Shown in pieces: positions 8,267-16,264 of a stretch of DNA of 64,000 nt. Location of the stretch: assembly GCF_034651555.1 (NCBI RefSeq), contig NZ_JAYEEQ010000019.1, positions 7,659-71,658 on the forward strand, given 5' to 3'. Below the pieces are notes generated by a model. It did not search any database, was not told the DNA's origin, and saw only the letters and a program-made list of their open reading frames with translations. Each line of letters opens with the position of its first letter. Position 1 is the stretch's first letter. A program made the translations under genes and the position numbers. The DNA is from Aurantibrevibacter litoralis (GTDB lineage: Bacteria > Bacteroidota > Bacteroidia > Flavobacteriales > Flavobacteriaceae).

Positions 8267-8918
8267 AATAAAGGGATTACATAAAAGTTACGGTGACCTA
8301 TTGGTGTTGGTCGATGTCAATTTAAATATCTATAAGGGAGAGATTGTCAATATTTTTGGTAATAATGGTGTTGGCAAAACCACGATTTTAAAATGCTTGC
8401 TCGGACTTACCAATATTAATAAAGGTCAGATTTTACTTACTGGAATAGATAAAAGTGATATTGGAATTGTATTCTCTAGGGACTTTCTGATACCGAAACT
8501 GAAGGTGAGGGAGTACCTGGTATTCATTTACCGGTTAAAAAAAAATGTAGATAAGTATCCAAAAGACAAAGAGACCTACCTCCTCAATTTATTGGGATTG
8601 GAAAGTGAAAAGGAAAAATTTATTTATAGCCTTTCTAAAGGCAACCAACAAAAATTAATGCTGCTAAGTGCTTTAATTACTTCGCCAAAACTATTGATAT
8701 TGGACGAACCCTTTGATGGTATGGACAGAGATAGCATCACAAATTCAAAAAAGCTTTTTAAAGAATTTGTCAAAAACAACGGTGCAGTACTAATGATAAC
8801 ACATAGGGTTGAGGCTATAAGGAATTTGGAAGCAAACGTTGTATTTCTGGAAAATAGGAGCCTGAGTGAAAAAATTAAGTGGTCCCAAGAAATTGAAAAA
8901 CAATATTTTGATGAATAG
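8259..8918 (+). CDS. ABC transporter ATP-binding protein
   Basis: 219 residues with an intact nucleotide-binding domain: Walker A GNNGVGKT at 34-41, signature SLSKGNQQK, Walker B LLILDEP and the H-loop THR. Size and order are those of ABC-2-type or bacteriocin-immunity ATPases. It overlaps the preceding permease gene by 8 bases, so its likely partners are the two membrane proteins upstream. In peptide clusters such stand-alone ABC sets commonly protect the producer; that role is inferred from position. Confidence 0.88.
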   Translation: MIEIKGLHKSYGDLLVLVDVNLNIYKGEIVNIFGNNGVGKTTILKCLLGLTNINKGQILLTGIDKSDIGIVFSRDFLIPKLKVREYLVFIYRLKKNVDKYPKDKETYLLNLLGLESEKEKFIYSLSKGNQQKLMLLSALITSPKLLILDEPFDGMDRDSITNSKKLFKEFVKNNGAVLMITHRVEAIRNLEANVVFLENRSLSEKIKWSQEIEKQYFDE

Positions 8919-8935
8919 CTTTTAATCCAACAAAA

Positions 8936-9250
8936 ATGAAACTCGAAAAAAAAGAATTTAATACAGATAAGGACACCTTGTTCGAAGCAGCCAGAAGATG
9001 TTTGGTCATAATGAAAACGGACATAAAACTTTCGCGCGAGGATGCAGGGATAATGGTTGGATTGGTGGAGAGCCTAACTTCCTACCCATCAGGTGAATTA
9101 ATGATCATCGAAATTACCTCGGCCGAATCAAATACAGCGGTATTAAAGGTTTCTTCCGAAAGTATGGCCATAAATTCCAGATTGTTCAAAAAGACCAAGG
9201 ACAGTAGGAATGTCTCAAAATTTCTTCATCTAATGGAAAGATACACATAG
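8936..9250 (+). CDS. small cytosolic protein of unknown function in the peptide operon
   Basis: 104 residues with no signal peptide or membrane segment and no recognised domain. The fold looks alpha/beta: an N-terminal FEAARRCLVIMKTDIKLS helix, alternating strands GELMIIEITS and NTAVLKVSS, then KKTKDSRNVSKFLHLMERY. It has a single cysteine. It sits 17 bases after the ATPase gene and 7 bases before the glycosyltransferase gene, so it is co-transcribed. It could be a maturation partner, a carrier or an immunity protein; nothing in the sequence decides. Confidence 0.6.
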   Translation: MKLEKKEFNTDKDTLFEAARRCLVIMKTDIKLSREDAGIMVGLVESLTSYPSGELMIIEITSAESNTAVLKVSSESMAINSRLFKKTKDSRNVSKFLHLMERYT

Positions 9251-9257
9251 AAGGTTT

Positions 9258-10328
9258 ATGCAAACTAGGTTTTCCATAATATTACCAGTGTTCAATGCAG
9301 CTTCATATCTAGAAAAGGCGATTGACTCTTTACTTGAGCAGTCTATCGATGATTGGGAATTGATTGCAGTAAACGATGCTTCTTCCGACAAAAGTTTAAA
9401 CATTCTTAAAAAGTATGCGGCTCTGGATAATCGGATAAAACTGGTTGATTTAATAGAAAATAGGGGACTTGGGCATGTTAGAAATTTGGGTATTAAAAAA
9501 GCAGTTGGAGATTATTTGATATTCTTAGATTCCGATGATTTTTTTGAACCCGCTGCCCTTAAGGTTCTCAACAATAACATTTCAATAAACCCCGAAACTG
9601 AGGTGTTCATATGGGGTTTTAATAAAGTGGATGGCAAAGGGGATTTTAAAAAATCGTTTATTCCTATGAAGATATCCAAAGAAAAGGGAGAAACCCCCTT
9701 TATTTTACATTTAGCCGGTCGAAAAGGTTTCGTTTCCTATGTATGGGTCTATAGTTTAAAACGTTCCTTTTTATCCAAGTATGAACTTTCTTTTCCAGAA
9801 AAAATATATTTTGAAGATATTCCTTTTACTGTACAAATGCTATACCATGCCTCCGAGCTGCAAGTAATTTCTGAACCCTTGTATAATTATCGAAAACACG
9901 GATTTTCGATTACCGGTAAGGCAGGGGTAAAAAAAATTGAGGATAAGTATATTGCGTTTAATCAGGTTAAAACTTTCTTGGAAGAGCAAAGGGTTTTTAA
10001 ACAATTCCAAAGGATGTACCTAGCTCGTTTTTTAGCACTATGTGTACATACTTCATTCAACGATTATTTTTCACTGTCTAAAAATGAGTCTACGGATGAA
10101 CTGGATTCATTTATGAACGAAATACGTAATAGTAAACTCTTGCGGAAAGATAATTTACTTTTATTAAGAAACATTGGTTTGAGTTTACCCAAGGAAGAAA
10201 AACGGTCAAGGCTAGGCTTTTTGCAAGCCTACTTTGGTCTCAGCGCTATTAAAAAGCGCTATTTTTTTCAAAAACAGCTCATTTATTGGACAATTAAACT
10301 TAAGAGAAAGCGACAAGGCCTGTCATGA
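9258..10328 (+). CDS. family 2 glycosyltransferase (GT-A fold)
   Basis: 356 residues. The GT2 core is plain: SIILPVFNAASYLEKAI at the N-terminus, D40 in VNDASSD for the nucleotide, DSDD at 91-94 for metal and sugar-nucleotide binding, and a catalytic-base motif FEDIPFTVQML. GT2 enzymes transfer sugars from nucleotide donors. Here the gene lies between a peptide immunity-like ABC set and an export/disulfide set, the arrangement of glycocin clusters, where a GT2 enzyme sugars the peptide on Cys, Ser or Thr. A capsule or lipopolysaccharide role is the alternative, but no other polysaccharide genes are present. Its stop overlaps the next start by 4 bases. Confidence 0.85.
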   Translation: MQTRFSIILPVFNAASYLEKAIDSLLEQSIDDWELIAVNDASSDKSLNILKKYAALDNRIKLVDLIENRGLGHVRNLGIKKAVGDYLIFLDSDDFFEPAALKVLNNNISINPETEVFIWGFNKVDGKGDFKKSFIPMKISKEKGETPFILHLAGRKGFVSYVWVYSLKRSFLSKYELSFPEKIYFEDIPFTVQMLYHASELQVISEPLYNYRKHGFSITGKAGVKKIEDKYIAFNQVKTFLEEQRVFKQFQRMYLARFLALCVHTSFNDYFSLSKNESTDELDSFMNEIRNSKLLRKDNLLLLRNIGLSLPKEEKRSRLGFLQAYFGLSAIKKRYFFQKQLIYWTIKLKRKRQGLS

Positions 10329-10969
10329 AAGAAAATAAGTATTTATTACCTACAGGGTTACTCCTTTTAATGTTGGTTCTTCTAACCATACTATTCGGAG
10401 AAATGGCGATTTATTTTTTAGATCTGAACCGGTTAATTTATAAAGACCTTTCTGAACAACTGACACTACAACAAATTGAAGCGTTTTTTGAAAATAAAAA
10501 ACGATGGGCATGGGTGGGGTATTTGGTGATGCCGGTTTTATTATTTTTAAAAATAACTGGTATTGCCTGGGTATTGGGCATAGGTGGTTTTTTTAGTGAT
10601 ATTTCCTTGGCACACAAAAGGTATTTTCGCATTGTACTTATTTCAGAGTATATTTTTCTTATTCCGGCTCTTGTAAAGTTTGGCTGGTTTTATTTCGTTG
10701 AAACCGATTTTAGTTTTGATCAGGTTCAGCAATTTGTCCCCTTCTCATTACAAAGTGTATTTAATACCACCAATGTACCTCAATGGGCAATGTATCCTTT
10801 GCAGTTGATTAATCTATTCGAAGTGGCATACTGGCTACTATTGGCTTATTTAATCGACAAGGCCACAAGGACAACTAAAGGCATCAAAATTGTTTTGACA
10901 GGGTATGCCCCGGCCCTTTTTATCTGGGTTGTTTTCATCATGTTCTTGACTTTAAATTATACACCATGA
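10325..10969 (+). CDS. polytopic membrane protein of unknown function
   Basis: 214 residues with about five membrane segments (LLPTGLLLLMLVLLTILFG, WVGYLVMPVLLFLKITG, IVLISEYIFLIPALV, LINLFEVAYWLLLAYLI, APALFIWVVFIMFLTL). No cysteine pair is visible, so it is not an obvious disulfide generator. It overlaps the glycosyltransferase gene by 4 bases (ATGA) and the thioredoxin-like gene by 4 bases, so the three are surely translated together. It may be a membrane partner of the thioredoxin-like protein or of the exporter. Confidence 0.6.
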   Translation: MKENKYLLPTGLLLLMLVLLTILFGEMAIYFLDLNRLIYKDLSEQLTLQQIEAFFENKKRWAWVGYLVMPVLLFLKITGIAWVLGIGGFFSDISLAHKRYFRIVLISEYIFLIPALVKFGWFYFVETDFSFDQVQQFVPFSLQSVFNTTNVPQWAMYPLQLINLFEVAYWLLLAYLIDKATRTTKGIKIVLTGYAPALFIWVVFIMFLTLNYTP

Positions 10970-11499
10970 AGCGCAAAATTAAGGTTTTAATACTCCTACT
11001 TTTTTTTGTTATTAGTGGCTTTTTAGGGTTTCAATTTTATATCACATTACAGAAAAAAGCAAAGCAAAATGATCAAATGACCCACCTTCCAGAATTTTCA
11101 TTAATGGATACTATGGGAAAGGTAAGGACAAAAGCCAATATTGTCCAGAACAGATGGACGGTTTTTGTGTTTTTTAACTCCGAATGCCACTATTGTCAGG
11201 AAGAGGCACAGCAGCTAAAGAGCCAAAAGGATAAGATTGATAAAACGCAATTTGTATGGGTATCATCGGAACCCTATAAAACCATAACTAACTTTCAAAA
11301 TTTATACGGTCTGGGAGATCACCCCAACATCACTTTCTTACAAGATTATAATGCAGAGTTTACCAAATTGTGTAACATAAAGAGCACTCCGCACTTTCTA
11401 GTGTATGATACCAAGGGTAAAATTGTCATAAGCCATAAAGGTGCCTGGCGTATCGATAAACTTCTTGATAACATCGCCAATGAATTTAAAACACCTTAA
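10966..11499 (+). CDS. membrane-anchored thioredoxin-like (TlpA-type) protein
   Basis: 177 residues. One N-terminal membrane anchor (VLILLLFFVISGFLGFQF) precedes a thioredoxin fold: VFVFFNSECHYCQEEA with the CxxC pair at C74 and C77, and the cis-proline STPHFLVYD near the end. TlpA-type proteins act outside the inner membrane in thiol-disulfide exchange. In this operon the obvious substrate is the two-cysteine peptide. Sublancin-type glycocin clusters carry comparable oxidoreductase genes. The next gene starts inside its last 20 bases. Confidence 0.82.
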   Translation: MKRKIKVLILLLFFVISGFLGFQFYITLQKKAKQNDQMTHLPEFSLMDTMGKVRTKANIVQNRWTVFVFFNSECHYCQEEAQQLKSQKDKIDKTQFVWVSSEPYKTITNFQNLYGLGDHPNITFLQDYNAEFTKLCNIKSTPHFLVYDTKGKIVISHKGAWRIDKLLDNIANEFKTP

Positions 11500-13633
11500 A
11501 AAAACGGTATCCTTACAACTTGACGCCTCCGATTGCGGAGTAGCATGCCTACTTTCGGTCATTCGGTTTTATGGTGGCGATGCTTCTTTAGACGGTTTGA
11601 GGAGACAAAGCGGAACGCACAAGCAAGGCACTACTTTACTAGGGTTGTTACAGGCCGCAGAAGAACATGGTTTTGACGCTGCTGGCAAAGAAGGCACTTT
11701 AGAGCATCTGAAACAACTAAAGGATCCTATCATTTTACATATTATTACTCCTGAGCAACACAGTCACTATGTAGTATGTTACGGTTGGCAAAAGGATAGC
11801 TTTATTTTGGGCGACCCGGCAGGAGGGTTGGTCTTTATGGGTGACAAAGAGCTAGATGCCCAATGGGTAAGCAAAGCCTGTTTGACGCTAAGCCCGAACC
11901 GGAATTTTGAAACGGTATCCGTTCAAAGAAAAAATAAGAAAAAATGGTTTTGGTCTATTTTAAAGCCAGATATTGTACTTCTTAGATTTAGTTTGATTTT
12001 GGGTATCGTGGTGGCTGTTTTGGCCATGGCGCTATCTGTTTTTTCCCAAAAACTGATCGACGATATACTTCCGTCCCGTCAAATGGATAAATTGATTGGT
12101 GGTATCGGTTTACTGTTACTGTTACTTATAGTTCGAATAGGTCTTTCAGCACTTCGCGACTATTTTTTGATTTTTCAGGCTAGGGCGTTTAATATTCGAA
12201 TAATCGATAGTTTTTATTCTTCATTGCTAAATTTGCCCAAGTTATTTTTTGATACGCGTAAAATCGGCGAACTTGTTGCCCGTTTGAACGATACCTCAAG
12301 AATCCAAGGCGTAATTCAACACATTGCAGGCAACGCAATTATTGATGGTATCGTAGTGATCATTTCCGTAGCATTCTTAACTTATTACCATTGGCAAAGT
12401 GCCATTATAGCTTTGATTAGTTTGCCAATTTATTTTTTGGTCATTTACGGTTACAATAAACTTATTATAGCGGCGCAGCGAGAAGTGATGAAGGCTTACG
12501 CAGTTAATGAAAGTAATTATATTGCGACGATGCAGGGAATTTCTGAGATTAAGAACAATAACAAGGAACCGTTTTTTAAACACTTGAACCAAAATATTTA
12601 TGGGTTTTTTCAAAATACCATTTTTGCATTAGGTAGGATAAACATACGTTTGGGCCTATTTTCTGGCTTGATCGGAGTGATTTTTATTATTTCAATTTTA
12701 AGTTATGCATCCTATCAAGTATTGAAAAATAATCTGACTTTGGGAGAATTAATGGCAATATTGGGTATAGCGGGTACACTTTTACCTTCGGTAACAAATC
12801 TAGCCTTATTGGCTATCCCCGTAAATGAAGCGAAGATTGCGTTTGAACGCATGTACGAGTTTACAGGTTTGAAAACAGAGCAAAAAGGTAAATTAAAACC
12901 AAAACACATAAAATCAATTTCTATCCGAAATGCCAGTTTTCGTTTCGCAGGCCGTAAACGCCTGTTTGAAAACGTTTCAATTGAAGTCCCTTCTAATAGT
13001 ATTGTTGCGCTTCTGGGTGAAAGTGGTAGTGGCAAATCTACTTTAGGAGCTGTTCTACAAAAGCATTATGATTTGGAAGGAGGCGAAATTTTAATAAACG
13101 GCGAAATTTCATTGGCCCACATAATGTTGAAGAGTTGGCGAAAAAAAATAGGTGTTGTGTCCCAAGAAATTACTTTGTTCAACGGTAATGTCATCGATAA
13201 CTTGGTGTTGGGGCTTGAAGAGAATCCAAAAAAAGTAATCGATTTTTGTATTAAAATGGGTTTTGATGCTTCTTTTAACGCATTTCCAAACGGCTATGGC
13301 ACACTATTAGGCGAGGAAGGTGTTAACATTTCTGGAGGACAAAAACAAATTCTAGCTTTAGCAAGAGCCTTGTATCATAAACCTGATTTTCTTATCCTTG
13401 ACGAGGCCACCGGTGCCTTGGATAGAAAAACTGAATTATTTGTACTGCAACTTCTTAAAAAATTGAAGCCACAGCTTTCCATCTTTTTTATCACACATAG
13501 GATTCATATTTTAAAGGATTTCGCTGATTACATTTATGTGTTGGAGGAAGGAAGTATAACACATAGCGGGTCTCATGAAGAACTTTTAAAATCTATGAAT
13601 CCGTATCAGGATTTTTGGCAGACAATATCCTGA
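11480..13633 (+). CDS. peptidase-containing ABC exporter (C39 domain, peptide maturation and export)
   Basis: 717 residues from ATG 11480, chosen because the C39 domain begins at once; an upstream in-frame start at 11441 would add meaningless residues. N-terminal peptidase: Q13 and C19 in QLDASDCGVACL, the His in HSHYVVCYGW, the Asp in LGDPAGG. A six-span ABC membrane domain follows (about residues 160-440), then a complete ATPase: Walker A GESGSGKST, signature NISGGQKQ, Walker B FLILDEATGALD, H-loop THR. This family cleaves double-glycine leaders and exports the core. The natural substrate is the peptide at 6755. It is the last gene of the operon. Confidence 0.93.
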   Translation: MNLKHLKKTVSLQLDASDCGVACLLSVIRFYGGDASLDGLRRQSGTHKQGTTLLGLLQAAEEHGFDAAGKEGTLEHLKQLKDPIILHIITPEQHSHYVVCYGWQKDSFILGDPAGGLVFMGDKELDAQWVSKACLTLSPNRNFETVSVQRKNKKKWFWSILKPDIVLLRFSLILGIVVAVLAMALSVFSQKLIDDILPSRQMDKLIGGIGLLLLLLIVRIGLSALRDYFLIFQARAFNIRIIDSFYSSLLNLPKLFFDTRKIGELVARLNDTSRIQGVIQHIAGNAIIDGIVVIISVAFLTYYHWQSAIIALISLPIYFLVIYGYNKLIIAAQREVMKAYAVNESNYIATMQGISEIKNNNKEPFFKHLNQNIYGFFQNTIFALGRINIRLGLFSGLIGVIFIISILSYASYQVLKNNLTLGELMAILGIAGTLLPSVTNLALLAIPVNEAKIAFERMYEFTGLKTEQKGKLKPKHIKSISIRNASFRFAGRKRLFENVSIEVPSNSIVALLGESGSGKSTLGAVLQKHYDLEGGEILINGEISLAHIMLKSWRKKIGVVSQEITLFNGNVIDNLVLGLEENPKKVIDFCIKMGFDASFNAFPNGYGTLLGEEGVNISGGQKQILALARALYHKPDFLILDEATGALDRKTELFVLQLLKKLKPQLSIFFITHRIHILKDFADYIYVLEEGSITHSGSHEELLKSMNPYQDFWQTIS

Positions 13634-13668
13634 ATACAACTTTAAAAGATATAAAAAAACCTTAACAA

Positions 13669-14073
13669 TTACTTTTTATCCAGTAGCGTACTATTTACTT
13701 TCTGCCCTTTTATCGCAGTACTATCGGGGCCTTTGGTTCTTAATTCCTCCAACTTTTTCTGATCTTCTTCCAATTTGGCCACAATTTCCTTATAAATAGC
13801 CTCATATTCTAAAGGGATGGAGGCGTAGTACAAATCACTACGAGCCAATTGAACACTATCTATAACGTGTTTTTTATAGATGTAAGGCATAATCGCTATA
13901 TCCTGCTCCTGTAGAATAGCCGCATTAGTGTTCTGTGCCGAATTTAAGATAGAGAGATCGTATAAAATTTCGACCATTTTCTCCTTGCCGATTAAACCGG
14001 CCGGTTTTTCAACTAATTTTTCATTACAGGAAACTACCGCCACAAGCAGTAATAGTAAAAAAATTGCACGCAT
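13669..14073 (-). CDS. DUF4296 lipoprotein
   Basis: 134 residues with a lipoprotein signal (LLLLLVAVVSC, lipid Cys at 16). The following MVEILYDLSILNSAQ and the helix with YASIPLEYEAIYKEIVAKLEE match what is known of Bacteroidetes DUF4296 proteins, whose function is not established. It lies 2 bases after the dihydroorotase gene on the same strand, so it is the last gene of a three-gene unit that also contains the polyprenol-phosphate mannosyltransferase gene. Confidence 0.8.
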   Translation of the reverse strand: MRAIFLLLLLVAVVSCNEKLVEKPAGLIGKEKMVEILYDLSILNSAQNTNAAILQEQDIAIMPYIYKKHVIDSVQLARSDLYYASIPLEYEAIYKEIVAKLEEDQKKLEELRTKGPDSTAIKGQKVNSTLLDKK

Positions 14074-14075
14074 CT

Positions 14076-15410
14076 TTATCGGTTAAAAGTTAATCTCTTT
14101 GCATTTTTAAAAGGAGCAAAATTTCCGTTTTCATAGGCCAAATGTCCGTTTACAAAAGTATGGGTAATACCCGATGTAAAGGTGGTACCTTCAAAAGGAG
14201 ACCAACCACATTTATAATGGATATTGGATTTACGCACCGTCCACGGTTGCTGTGTATTCACCGCTACCACGTCGGCAAAAAACCCTTCTCTAATAAACCC
14301 TCTTTTTTCTATTTGAAATAAAATGGCCGGATTATGGCACATTTTCGTTACTATTTTCTCTATTGAAATTACCTTCTGATGGTATTTTTCTAACATTGCC
14401 GGTAAAGCGTGCTGTACCAACGGCCCCCCAGAAGGTGTGGCGGTGTAGGCCCCCTTTTTTTCCTCCCACGTATGCGGCGCATGGTCTGTGGCCACCACAT
14501 CGATACGGTCATCCAGAAGGGCTTCCCACAATTTTTTACGATCCTCAGCGGTTTTAACAGCAGGATTCCATTTTATAAGTGCTCCTTTTTCTTCATAATC
14601 CTCCTCAGAAAACCATAAATGGTGAATGCATGCTTCGGACGTAATTCTTTTTTCTTCTAACGGAATGTCATTTCTAAAAAGAGTGGTTTCTTTTCCGGTA
14701 GAAACATGAAAAACATGTAACCGTGCCCCTGTTTTTTGTGCCAATGCCACCGCTTTTGAGGACGATAGATAACAGGCTGCTTCACTGCGAATCAAGGGAT
14801 GGTATTTTATAGGTATTTCGGCTCCAAAACGGGCTGTATAGTGCTCTAAATTTTGCCGAACGGTAGTTTCATCTTCGCAATGTGCCGAAATGACCAAATT
14901 TGTGCTTCGAAAGATTTTTTCTAATACCGCTTCATCATCTACCAGCATATTACCCGTAGAAGAGCCCAAAAATAGCTTTATGCCTGAGCACGCCTTTGGA
15001 TCTAGCTTTTTTAGCTCTTCCAAATTATCGTTGGTTCCCCCTAATAAAAAAGAATAGTTGGCATAAGAGGTTTTGGCAGCAATAGCAAATTTTGCTTCCA
15101 ATTTCTCCAAGGTGGTGGTCTGCGGATTGGTGTTGGGCTGCTCCATATAGGAGGTAATTCCGCCAGATAGCGCTGCCCTGCTTTCGGATGCGATATCCCC
15201 TTTATGTGTAAGACCCGGCTCTCTAAAATGTACCTGATCGTCTATAATACCCGGAAGTAGATACTTGCCTTCCAAATCTATGACTTGGGCATTCGCAGCG
15301 CTAATCTCCTTGTCCATCTTTACAATGAGATCATCTTGCAAGAGCAGATCGCTTTCAAAAATGCGATTCTCATTGACTACTTTGGCATTTTTTATCAGTA
15401 TGTGTCCCAT
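14076..15410 (-). CDS. pyrC: dihydroorotase (allantoinase/DHOase family)
   Basis: 444 residues. It carries the amidohydrolase landmarks: LLPGIIDDQVHFREPG near residues 51-66, the carboxylated-lysine region GIKLFLGSS, metal ligands in ISAHCED and LHVFHVS, and VVATDHAPHTWEEK with the catalytic Asp. The enzyme forms dihydroorotate from carbamoyl aspartate in pyrimidine synthesis. The first His of the usual HxH pair is Gln (Q59-V-H61); I believe this occurs in Bacteroidetes members but could not check. The gene is 1 base from the mannosyltransferase gene upstream. Confidence 0.88.
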   Translation of the reverse strand: MGHILIKNAKVVNENRIFESDLLLQDDLIVKMDKEISAANAQVIDLEGKYLLPGIIDDQVHFREPGLTHKGDIASESRAALSGGITSYMEQPNTNPQTTTLEKLEAKFAIAAKTSYANYSFLLGGTNDNLEELKKLDPKACSGIKLFLGSSTGNMLVDDEAVLEKIFRSTNLVISAHCEDETTVRQNLEHYTARFGAEIPIKYHPLIRSEAACYLSSSKAVALAQKTGARLHVFHVSTGKETTLFRNDIPLEEKRITSEACIHHLWFSEEDYEEKGALIKWNPAVKTAEDRKKLWEALLDDRIDVVATDHAPHTWEEKKGAYTATPSGGPLVQHALPAMLEKYHQKVISIEKIVTKMCHNPAILFQIEKRGFIREGFFADVVAVNTQQPWTVRKSNIHYKCGWSPFEGTTFTSGITHTFVNGHLAYENGNFAPFKNAKRLTFNR

Positions 15411-15411
15411 A

Positions 15412-16140
15412 TCAAAATTTACTCCCTTGAAAAATACTCCTGATTTTCATTTTCAAAACGCCAAAAACAGCTTCCCCTATTATGGACGAACTCATTTTAG
15501 ATTTTCCTCTTACCCGATCTCTGAAAATAATAGGCACCTCTTCTATCTTGTATTTTTTTAGATGTGCCCTAAATTTCATTTCTATCTGAAACGCATAGCC
15601 TACAAAACGCACCGAATCTAAGTGTATATCTTCTAGTACTTTGCGCTTGTAACACACAAAACCAGCAGTAGGGTCATGTACCCGCATCCCGGTAATGAGT
15701 TTTACATAAAAGGATGCGCCATAAGACAAAAGGATGCGATATAAGGCCCAATTGACCACATTGATCCCCTTTTTGTACCGCGAACCAACGGCCACATCGG
15801 CACCCTTGACACAGGCTGCATAAAGCCGTTCCAAATCGGCAGGCGTATGCGAAAAATCGGCGTCCATTTCAAAAATATAATCGTACTCACGAGCTATAGC
15901 CCATTTAAACCCATGAATATAGGCGGTTCCTAATCCGGCCTTCTCTTTACGAACTTCGAGAAACAAGCCATCTGAAAATTGGTTTTGCAATTCCCTGACT
16001 TTTTGAGCCGTCCCATCGGGCGAATTGTCGTCTACAATAAGCACATGAAACTCCTTTTGCAAACCAAAAACGGCCTCGATGATGGCTTTTATGTTTTCAA
16101 TTTCATTAAAGGTGGGGATAATCACTAAACTGTCTGCCAT
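15412..16140 (-). CDS. polyprenol-phosphate mannosyltransferase (DPM1-like GT2)
   Basis: 242 residues. GT2 motifs appear in the order typical of dolichol/polyprenol-phosphate mannose synthases: VIIPTFNEIENI, VDDNSPDGTA, EMDADFSHTP, VGSRYKKG and a conserved FRDRVRGKSKM. No C-terminal membrane domain is present, so it is the short soluble form. It would make a lipid-linked mannose donor, which could feed the GT39 protein encoded divergently at 16265. The gene heads the unit with dihydroorotase and DUF4296 and has a good promoter box 20 bases before the start. Confidence 0.88.
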   Translation of the reverse strand: MADSLVIIPTFNEIENIKAIIEAVFGLQKEFHVLIVDDNSPDGTAQKVRELQNQFSDGLFLEVRKEKAGLGTAYIHGFKWAIAREYDYIFEMDADFSHTPADLERLYAACVKGADVAVGSRYKKGINVVNWALYRILLSYGASFYVKLITGMRVHDPTAGFVCYKRKVLEDIHLDSVRFVGYAFQIEMKFRAHLKKYKIEEVPIIFRDRVRGKSKMSSSIIGEAVFGVLKMKIRSIFQGSKF

Positions 16141-16160
16141 AAACTACCTTTCTATTGGGG

Positions 16161-16168
16161 CAAAAATA
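16161..16168 (-). promoter_or_regulatory. -7 promoter box for the mannosyltransferase/pyrC unit
   Basis: Minus-strand TATTTTTG, an exact TAnnTTTG match 20 bases before the ATG at 16140. Confidence 0.45.
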
Positions 16169-16244
16169 CTACTTTAAAAACGGTTCGTAAATAGGCACTA
16201 TCGTTTTATCGATTCTAAATATTTTTGATCCTGTTAATAATTCG

Positions 16245-16252
16245 TAATTTTG
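16245..16252 (+). promoter_or_regulatory. -7 promoter box for the GT39 gene
   Basis: TAATTTTG fits the consensus. It overlaps the TTG at 16250, which argues against that codon as start and for ATG 16265 or 16271. Confidence 0.5.
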
Positions 16253-16264
16253 GGCAAACCTAAA

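Noticed and set aside
11441..11479. Longer N-terminus for the C39 exporter
   Set aside because: The added residues are out-of-frame translation of the thioredoxin-like gene; the C39 domain starts right after ATG 11480.
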